Assembly: GCA_905234635.1 (NCBI GenBank)
Contig: CAJOJB010000001.1
Coordinates: forward strand, 1-46,852
Source of the DNA: an uncultured Eggerthellaceae bacterium
Lineage (GTDB): Bacteria > Actinomycetota > Coriobacteriia > Coriobacteriales > Eggerthellaceae
Length of the DNA stretch: 46,852 bases
Reading direction: 5' to 3'
The translations under genes were made by a program, and so were the position numbers. Under the pieces are notes generated by a model, which saw only the letters and a program-made list of their open reading frames with translations, did no database searches and was not told the DNA's origin. This document shows positions 25,355-32,402 of the stretch, piece after piece (position 1 is the stretch's first letter; every line of letters begins with the position of its first letter).

Positions 25355-25947
25355 TAGCGTTCCCGTTCCCGCAGATAGGTGTAGATAAGGGTAAGAACAA
25401 GACCTATGGCCACTAGAACAAGCCCGGGAATAAAAGCGCTTATGTCGAAGTTGTCCTGCGACACGCTGCCCTTCGCGATAAGCGTTACATTTTCCGCATG
25501 GATGTCCATGATGCCTTCATGGCTCGGGCACGCCAAGTAAAAAACGCCGCGTACTTGCAGGGTAGTACCTTTGTGATTGTAGCTACCATACGTATCGATT
25601 AAACCAAGGATATCTTCGCCCACCAAAACAGAAATACTGCTTTCGTGGTCGTTTTCAATGGACTCAAGGGTAATCCAAACTTTACCCTTGTCACCTTCCG
25701 CGCGAATGGAGTCGCCCACCACTTCGCCCACCACCTGTACCGTATTGCCTTGGTAGGTAGCGTCGGCCAGCGAAAGTTCGTAAATGCTGGTGTCATAGAG
25801 GAAGGAATTGTCGGCAGTCTGGCGCGCGTCAACGGTGTTTTCACCTGCGTCTTCATGCGAATCTTCAGATGTACTGGCAGCCCATGCAGGTGCGGCAAAC
25901 AAGGTCATAAGCAAGACAAACAGTATGGCAAATTTGGACCTAGTCAT
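25354..25947 (-). CDS. Secreted, membrane-anchored OB-fold protein
   Basis: About 197 residues. A clear signal peptide (hydrophobic core, AAPAWAA cleavage site near residue 23) is followed by an acidic Ser/Asp/Glu stretch. A beta-rich domain about residues 60-160 reads like an OB-fold (VQVVGEVVGDSI, VWITLE, VLVGEDILGLI, LQVRGVF), then one C-terminal transmembrane helix with a short RERER tail. The domain therefore faces outside. ATG at 25947 overlaps the end of trkH by eight bases and rsgA starts at its stop, so the three genes are coupled. No family with known function is recognised; linkage to trkH may point to a role in ion uptake. Confidence 0.7.
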   Translation of the reverse strand: MTRSKFAILFVLLMTLFAAPAWAASTSEDSHEDAGENTVDARQTADNSFLYDTSIYELSLADATYQGNTVQVVGEVVGDSIRAEGDKGKVWITLESIENDHESSISVLVGEDILGLIDTYGSYNHKGTTLQVRGVFYLACPSHEGIMDIHAENVTLIAKGSVSQDNFDISAFIPGLVLVAIGLVLTLIYTYLRERER

Positions 25948-27469
25948 TGCGACCAACCTTTGCAGGACTAATGCGAGGCAACACCGAAGCACCAATCTTC
26001 AAACCCAGGGCAATGAGCGTCACAATTTCTAGACGGCCAGCCCACATTTCAAGTATGTAAATAGCCTTAAGCACCGTGGGCATGCCCGCATCGGTGAACG
26101 TAGTTATACCAGAATTCGAAGCCATGGCAATGCTTTCCGAAATGGATGAAAGTGCGTCGTAGCCAAGCGCAATGCCCGCCAGGGAGCCAATGACATAGAC
26201 CACGATATAAAACATGGTTACCGTCATGGCGTCCTTCACTTCACCTTCATCAAGCACGACTCTGCCCAGATGTTGGTAGCTAGAAACATTACGTACCGAT
26301 TCGCTGCTCATGGAGTTCTTCATGGTTTCGTAGGCCGACTTTGCCACGATGGCTACGCGCTTGAGCTTAATACCACCAGCCGTCGACCCGCTCGACGCAC
26401 CAATGCCCATCATAAGTGCAAGCACCATAATGGCACCCGAAGGCAGCAGGGCCGACATCTGATTGCTGGTCATGGTGGTAAAGCCCGTTGTTGTGGCAGC
26501 GCCCACAAAGGTGAAAAGCCCCGTGCGCATAAGCGCAGGCAGCCCGCCGCCGAGCGAAGATGCGCTTGCGGCAATAATAAATACCACAAGCATGCCTACC
26601 CACCAAATAAGAGCCGTGCGCACTTCGATGTCGCGCGGGAACAGATGGAATTTACCATTCCACACTTCATTTTGCAGGGCAAAGTTGAGGCCGCCCAAAA
26701 TCATGAGCGTCATAACAATAAATTCAACGGCCACGCTATGATAGTAAGTAATACTGGTACTCATGGGTGCCAGGCCAGCCGTCATAAAGCCCGACATAGC
26801 AAGCCACACCCCATGGAGCATGGCGCGAGTGCCCGACATTCCCATAAACAGTAACACGGTCGTGAGTACGATGCCGGCCAAAAAGATAATGCCTGCGGAA
26901 AACTTAAAGATAAAGCGCGCGGTTTCGACCACATTGGGCACCACGTGTTCACTGCGGCCTTCCGAAGAATACAGGCTCGAACTGCCGCCACGAGCGAGCA
27001 GGCCCACGCTCATGGCCACCACAACCAGGCCCATACCGCCGGTGTAGTTCATCACAAAGCGCCACATATTGTCGGCATGCGATACGTGATTGGTATAGGC
27101 GATAAGCGTAGCGTTCGTAGTGGTGAAATGCGACACCGAATCGAACAGAGCGTCGGTATAGCTTGCATAATGCATAGACATATACAGGGGTATAGCCCCC
27201 ACCAAAGCCACGGCAATCCAAGCGAAACCGGTAACGGCCATTGCTTGCGTACGATTCAAGTGGCCAGGGGTAATGCGCATCATGCGAAGAACGGTACCCA
27301 CCACCAAGGCTATGCCTATCGCAAGCAGGTAACGTGATGCCGCGTCCCATTCCTGGGCAACAAGAGCCGTTGCGAACGGCAAACACAGAGCCACTGCTTC
27401 CAATACCAGCAGCACGCCCAAATAGTGCGCAATCACGCGGAAATCGTAGAATGTAAAGCGTTGCCACAT
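25940..27469 (-). CDS. trkH: TrkH/KtrB-family potassium uptake membrane subunit
   Basis: About 509 residues with eight to ten transmembrane segments and four pore loops. The diagnostic SGSTAGGIKLKR motif is in the C-terminal half. The pore-loop filter positions read TTTNA (residues 116-120), SGFMTAGL, ATTTGFTT and ASNSGITT. The first loop normally reads TTTGA: its selectivity glycine is Asn119 here. ATG at 27469 is chosen by homology; a longer frame to 27538 would overlap the small membrane gene upstream. The regulatory NAD-binding TrkA/KtrA subunit is not in the window. Confidence 0.92.
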   Translation of the reverse strand: MWQRFTFYDFRVIAHYLGVLLVLEAVALCLPFATALVAQEWDAASRYLLAIGIALVVGTVLRMMRITPGHLNRTQAMAVTGFAWIAVALVGAIPLYMSMHYASYTDALFDSVSHFTTTNATLIAYTNHVSHADNMWRFVMNYTGGMGLVVVAMSVGLLARGGSSSLYSSEGRSEHVVPNVVETARFIFKFSAGIIFLAGIVLTTVLLFMGMSGTRAMLHGVWLAMSGFMTAGLAPMSTSITYYHSVAVEFIVMTLMILGGLNFALQNEVWNGKFHLFPRDIEVRTALIWWVGMLVVFIIAASASSLGGGLPALMRTGLFTFVGAATTTGFTTMTSNQMSALLPSGAIMVLALMMGIGASSGSTAGGIKLKRVAIVAKSAYETMKNSMSSESVRNVSSYQHLGRVVLDEGEVKDAMTVTMFYIVVYVIGSLAGIALGYDALSSISESIAMASNSGITTFTDAGMPTVLKAIYILEMWAGRLEIVTLIALGLKIGASVLPRISPAKVGRND

Positions 27470-27471
27470 AG

Positions 27472-27618
27472 CTATCCGACGATAAACCTTACGGCGATAA
27501 CTACCACTTCGAGAACGAAGAGGAAGGCCATTATGCAAACAACGACAGAGGCAAGCCCTAAGAGGGACGTGCGCAGGTCGTAGGTCTTTTCTCGCTGCAA
27601 TTCGCGCATAACGTGCAT
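27472..27618 (-). CDS. 48-residue single-pass membrane protein upstream of trkH
   Basis: A 48-codon frame on the trkH strand, ending two bases before the trkH start. Residues 1-18 are charged and hydrophilic; residues 19-47 are one long hydrophobic helix (SLLGLASVVVCIMAFLFVL, then EVVVIAVRFIVG). The stop codon region GGATAG also serves as the trkH ribosome binding site. Met at 27609 is a second possible start. Tight coupling to trkH suggests a small accessory subunit, comparable in idea to KdpF in the Kdp system; this is inference and no family is recognised. Confidence 0.6.
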   Translation of the reverse strand: MHVMRELQREKTYDLRTSLLGLASVVVCIMAFLFVLEVVVIAVRFIVG

Positions 27619-27676
27619 ATTTTACTACTCACAAGCATTTTTCGCTGACAGCAGGGTAAAAATATGTACGAAACAA

Positions 27677-27705
27677 GAACCGGCCCGCATGAAGCGGACC
27701 GGTTC
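27677..27705 (-). terminator. Terminator hairpin after the adhesin gene
   Basis: GAACCGGCCCGC (27677-27688) pairs with GCGGACCGGTTC (27694-27705) with one mismatch and a 5-base loop. It lies 45 bases beyond the adhesin stop, with a T-rich stretch following on the minus strand. Confidence 0.7.
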
Positions 27706-27749
27706 GTTAAGGCACTGCACCAGGAATTTCTGTCCTGGCACCCTATGCG

Positions 27750-30700
27750 CTATTCGCGTCCAGCCTTTTCACCTTGGGCGGTGCGGCGACGCAGGCTAAC
27801 AAGAACCAGCATAACTGCAATAAGAGCCAGCGCGGACAGACCAGCAACGACCGGACCAAAGGCGTCGGAGGTCTTCACGTCGCCCAGGCGAGCCACGCTC
27901 GGCGTAGCAGGCGTCGGCGGGTTCTGGGTAACCGTCGGCGGCGTGTTTACCGGAGGCTCGGGCTCGGGCGTGGGCTCAGGTTCAGGATCCGGCGTAGGAT
28001 CAGGCGTGGGCTCGGGTTCAGGATCCGGCGTGGGATCGGGTGTCGGCGGATTGTAGGGCGTCGGCGGCTCGGGAATCGTTGGCGGAGGCGTTACCACAAC
28101 TTCATTGGTAGCCTGCGGATTACCATTGATGGCAACCGTTGCCTTGTTCGGAACGTTGGTGGTTCCATACTTGGCAATAAGCTCTTCGTCGGTAACACCA
28201 TCGCGCAGCTTAGCCACGATAGTCATCGTAACTACACTGTTGCGGTCGGCGCTTGCATCGCTCGTGGTAAAGCGAACCAGATTGCCCACGGTTTCGTCGA
28301 CGTATTCAGCAGCACCATCGATTTCAACGCTTACCACTTCGAGCACATCTTCAATCTGGTCTTCAAATACGGCGCTCACCGCGTTGTAAGGCATACGCTG
28401 AGCAATCGTGTACACGAAGGTATCGGTGCGTTCGGCCAGTTCAAGTGCGCCCTTCATGTCATTGATGAACTTCTCGGGTTCGTCGGCAGGCGGCGTGGGC
28501 GGCGTAACCGTAACTGTGTTGGATTCATAGCTACGGTCTGGGTCGTCGTTCACGATGTAGTTTGCCGTATTAGGAACGTTCGGGTTGCCGTTCGCGTCAA
28601 GGTACTTGGACAGGTCGGCACCTGCCTTGATGCTTGCCTGGAAAGTAACCTTGATGGTCTTGCCACGCAGGTCGACGATTTCGCCTTCAGCTTCGGCTTC
28701 TTCGTCGGCAGCTTCGTCGTTAGCGGCGTCGTCGTTGGCGGCAGCAGCTTCTTCAGCGGCAGCCTTGGCTGCGGCAGCTTCTTCGGCGGCGGCGTCAGCA
28801 GCAGCACGTGCTTCGGCAGCGGCAGCGGCGGCGTCAGCAGCAGCGGCTTCGGCGGCCTGAGCAGCTTCTTCAAGTTCGTCAGCCTTGGCCTGGGCAGCTG
28901 CAGCCTTTTCGGCGGCTTCATCAGCAGCGGCGGCAGCGTCGTCGGCAGCAGCGTCGTCGCCTTCTTCGGTTTCTTCAGCCTCTTCAGTCGCGGGCTTGCT
29001 GGTGGCAACTTCAACCGTCAGCAACTGGCCGTCAATAGTCTTAGTAGCCTTGATTTCTTCACCGTCAACCGTTACTGAAACGTCGTCAGCAGCGGTTTCG
29101 AATTGAAGTTCGTCTACCAGCTTGTCGGTGATGGTCATCTTTTCGGCATCGGCAGGTACATAGACCTCGATGTCATAGGTGAACACTTCGTCAGCTGCAT
29201 TAAGGTCGGCATGCTGAGCATTGTTGACAGTCTTAACGATTTCTTTGTCTTCGACTGGCGGAACAACCTTAACTTCATTGGTCGTGCGCGGAATGTCGTT
29301 GATAGTTACGACTGCCTTATTCGGAACCGTCGTGGAACCGTACTTGGCAATAAGGTCGGCGTCGCCCACGCTGTCGCTAATCTTGGCAACGATGGTCAGG
29401 GTCAGCGTCTGGCCTTCATAGCCGCGAGCGTCTTCGATGGTAGCAACAACCTTGTTGCCGTCAACGGTAACAACAGCGTCGTCGCAGTTCATGCTTGGGG
29501 TGCCTACGATTTCAAGCACATCTTCCAGCGTGTCTTCAAAGACCACGTTCTTGGCACCAGCAGGAATGACCTGAGAAACCGTATAGGTAAATTCATCAGG
29601 ACGGGACTCGAGTTCGACGAGTTCCTTCTGGCCGTTGATTTCCTTTTCAGGATCTTCGCGCGGATTATCCGGCGGAGTTACCTCTACTTCGTTGGTGGTC
29701 TTGGGGTTGTTGTTAACGGAAACTTCTGCCACATTCGGAACTGTAGTGGAACCATACTTGGCAATAAGCTGTTCGTCGGTTACGTCATTGCGAATCTTGG
29801 CCTGGATGGTCAGGGTGACCGTTTCGTTGCGGTCGGCAATAACATTCGAACCAACAGCAGTTACCACATTACCTTTGACCTTGATTTCATAGGTACCCTT
29901 GCCGTCGATGGTGGGTTCACCCACGATTTCAAGCACGTCTTCCAGCATATCGTAGAAGCTAGCGGTCTTGGCATCGCCTGGGAAGGTCTGGCTTACCGTG
30001 TAGGTAAATACCTGGTCACGCGTGCCAAGGGCAAGGCTCAGCTCGCCGTCGACCTTCTTTTCTGGATCGCTACCAGGCTCATCTGGCGGGGTAACCGTTA
30101 CGGTGTTGGTCGTACTCGGCTTGTTATTAATAGTAACCGTAGCCTTGTTCGGTACCGTTGTGCTGCCATACTTAGCAATAAGGTCGGCGTCGGTTACTTC
30201 GTCGCGGATCTTTGCCTTGATGGTAAGGGTTACTTCCTTTTCACGGTCGGCCGTCGCATCTTCGGTTGCGGCCGTTACCTTGTTGCCCACAACCGTAATG
30301 GTATAGGCGGCTGCGCCATCGATGGTGGGCTCGCCCACTACTTCGAGTACGCTTTCAAGTTCGTCTTCGAAAGTAACGGTTTCGGCAGCAGAGGGAACCA
30401 GCTGCGTAATCGTGTAAGTAAAGGTTTCGGGACGAGTCTCGAGCTCGTAAGCCTCAACGCCGTTAACCTTCTTATCGGGATTGCTCGGGGGCGTAACCGG
30501 TACCGTATTGGTCCCCTTGCCCTTGCCATTGATGGTTACAGTTGCTTCATTTGGAACATTCGTCGAACCATATTTTGCAATAAGGTCTTCGTCAGAAATA
30601 CCTTCTTTAATCTTGGCCTGAATGGTCAGGGTTACCGTCTTATTACGGTCGGCAATTACGTTGTTGCTCGTGGCGGTAACCTTCTGGCCTTCAACCGAAA

Positions 30701-31748
30701 TGGTATAGGTAGCTGCACCATCAATGGTGGGTTCGCCTACGACTTCGAGTACGTCTTCCAGCACGTCTTCAAAGGTGGCCGTCTTTGCGTCACCCGGGAG
30801 CTTTTGGCTAATCGTGTACGTGAAGGTTTCGGGGCGGTCTACCAGGATAACGTGGTCAACACCATTAACCTTCTTCTGGGGTTCGTCACCTGGCTCATCG
30901 GGTGGGGTAACTTTAACAATGTTGGTGAACTTAGACTTGTCGTCGATAGTAACGGTTGCTTTGTTAGGTACAACGGTCGATTCATACTTGGCAATAAGCT
31001 CATCGTCCGTTACTTCGTCGCGAATCTTGGCAACGATGGTCAGGGTAGCGATTGTGTCTTTTTTAACTACTGGAGCTTCTTCGCTACCTTCTGCCGTTGC
31101 AACAACTTTGTTGCCATCAACAACAACTTCGGCACCGTCCAGATCGATAGTCGGCGTGCCGACTACTTCAAGGACACTTTCGAGTTCGTCCTCAAAGACG
31201 ACCTTGGTGGCGCCAGCAGGGATAGTCTGAGTCACAGTGTAGGTGAAGGTTTCGGGGCGCTCTTCAAGCTCAACGAGCTCTGTGTCGCCATTAATCTTCT
31301 TCTCGGGGTCGCTCGGAGGTGTAACACCGACTTCGTTGGTGTCCACTGCGGGCTTGTTGTTAAAGCCAACCTTTGCCTTATTAGGAACCGTAGTAGAGCC
31401 ATACTTTTCAATAAGCTCTTCGTCGGTTATGCCATCGCGAATCTTTGCGACGATAGTGAGAGTTACAACACTACCACGTGCGTTGGTGACAATCTCATTG
31501 CCGTCTGCGTCTTCGGCAGTTGCCACAACCTTGTTGCCGTCAACAACAACTTCGGCACCTGCAAGGTCGATGGTTGCTTCGATTACCTCAAGAACGCTTT
31601 CGAGTTCGTCTTCAAAGATAACTTTGGTAGCCTTGGGGAGAATCTTTTGAGAGACCGTATAGGTGAACTCCTCGGTGCGGTTCTCAAGCTCAACAGCTTC
31701 TTTGTCGTTGACTTTCTTTTCGGGTGTCGACGGCGGGGTAACAAGCAC
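27750..31748 (-). CDS. Multi-module surface adhesin, C-terminal part
   Basis: The frame is open from about 32257 to 27750, but the first usable start is a GTG at 31748 in mid-domain, so this is the rest of the broken gene described at 27750-34811. It has eight repeats of about 130 residues, each running K(K)xNG ... TFTYTVSQ ... FEDxLExVLE ... VTLTIxAKIRDxVTD ... AKYGSTxVPNKATVTIN ... TNxVxVTPP, which fit fimbrial isopeptide D2-type modules (Lys in KxN, Asp/Glu in FEDxLE, Asn in VPN/TIN). The seventh module has a helical Ala/Glu-rich insert of about 105 residues. A PxPxP wall-spanning segment and a C-terminal helix with RRR tail finish it; no LPxTG is seen. Confidence 0.75.
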   Translation of the reverse strand: MLVTPPSTPEKKVNDKEAVELENRTEEFTYTVSQKILPKATKVIFEDELESVLEVIEATIDLAGAEVVVDGNKVVATAEDADGNEIVTNARGSVVTLTIVAKIRDGITDEELIEKYGSTTVPNKAKVGFNNKPAVDTNEVGVTPPSDPEKKINGDTELVELEERPETFTYTVTQTIPAGATKVVFEDELESVLEVVGTPTIDLDGAEVVVDGNKVVATAEGSEEAPVVKKDTIATLTIVAKIRDEVTDDELIAKYESTVVPNKATVTIDDKSKFTNIVKVTPPDEPGDEPQKKVNGVDHVILVDRPETFTYTISQKLPGDAKTATFEDVLEDVLEVVGEPTIDGAATYTISVEGQKVTATSNNVIADRNKTVTLTIQAKIKEGISDEDLIAKYGSTNVPNEATVTINGKGKGTNTVPVTPPSNPDKKVNGVEAYELETRPETFTYTITQLVPSAAETVTFEDELESVLEVVGEPTIDGAAAYTITVVGNKVTAATEDATADREKEVTLTIKAKIRDEVTDADLIAKYGSTTVPNKATVTINNKPSTTNTVTVTPPDEPGSDPEKKVDGELSLALGTRDQVFTYTVSQTFPGDAKTASFYDMLEDVLEIVGEPTIDGKGTYEIKVKGNVVTAVGSNVIADRNETVTLTIQAKIRNDVTDEQLIAKYGSTTVPNVAEVSVNNNPKTTNEVEVTPPDNPREDPEKEINGQKELVELESRPDEFTYTVSQVIPAGAKNVVFEDTLEDVLEIVGTPSMNCDDAVVTVDGNKVVATIEDARGYEGQTLTLTIVAKISDSVGDADLIAKYGSTTVPNKAVVTINDIPRTTNEVKVVPPVEDKEIVKTVNNAQHADLNAADEVFTYDIEVYVPADAEKMTITDKLVDELQFETAADDVSVTVDGEEIKATKTIDGQLLTVEVATSKPATEEAEETEEGDDAAADDAAAAADEAAEKAAAAQAKADELEEAAQAAEAAAADAAAAAAEARAAADAAAEEAAAAKAAAEEAAAANDDAANDEAADEEAEAEGEIVDLRGKTIKVTFQASIKAGADLSKYLDANGNPNVPNTANYIVNDDPDRSYESNTVTVTPPTPPADEPEKFINDMKGALELAERTDTFVYTIAQRMPYNAVSAVFEDQIEDVLEVVSVEIDGAAEYVDETVGNLVRFTTSDASADRNSVVTMTIVAKLRDGVTDEELIAKYGTTNVPNKATVAINGNPQATNEVVVTPPPTIPEPPTPYNPPTPDPTPDPEPEPTPDPTPDPEPEPTPEPEPPVNTPPTVTQNPPTPATPSVARLGDVKTSDAFGPVVAGLSALALIAVMLVLVSLRRRTAQGEKAGRE
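28670..28990 (-). repeat. Ala/Glu-rich low-complexity coding segment
   Basis: GC-rich, codon-repetitive DNA encodes about 105 residues of mostly Ala, Glu, Asp and Lys with heptad-like spacing, predicted to form a long helix or coiled coil, inserted within one beta-rich adhesin module. Confidence 0.8.
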
Positions 31749-32402
31749 TTCGTTCGTGGACTTGCCCTTGCCGTCAATGTTTACCGTAGCAGTGTTTGGA
31801 ACTTCGGTCGTGCCATACTTTTCGATAAGTTGCTCGTCGGTAACACCGTCGCGAATCTTGGCTTCGATAGTGAGCGTTACTACCTTGGTCCAGACTGCCT
31901 TAAGGGCATCATCTTCGAGGGTGGCAGTAACAGTTTGCCCGTCAACCGCTACGCTTGCGCCTTCTGCGTCCAGGCTCGGCTCCCCAACGATTTCAAGAAC
32001 GTCTTCGAGCGTATCCGTGAAGGTGGCGCTCTTGGAGTATGCCGGGATATATTGCTCAACCGTATAAACGAAGGTTTCGTCGCGGTTGGTGAGTTCTACC
32101 GTTTCGGTTTGACCGTTTATCTTCTTAACGGGGTCTTCTTCAGACGGCGGAGGAGTTACTTCTACCTCGTTTGTGGTCTGAGGATTGTCGTTGATGGTAA
32201 CGATTGCCTTGTTCGGAACAGTAGTAGAACCATACTTTTCGATTAACTGCGCATCGGTTATACAACCGTGTCTTTTTCAACAACAGGTTCTTCTTCGGTG
32301 CCGGTAGCGCTCGCACTTACATAGTTGCCATCCACTACTACTTCAGCAATAGCAGGAGCAATTGTGGCGCTTTTAACTTCGAGAACATCTTCTAGGGTGT
32401 CT

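Noticed and set aside
29103-32246. A 1047-codon open frame on the plus strand
   Set aside because: It is antisense to the repeated adhesin; the opposite frame has the conserved modules, start and signal peptide. The open frame comes from biased codons in the repeats.
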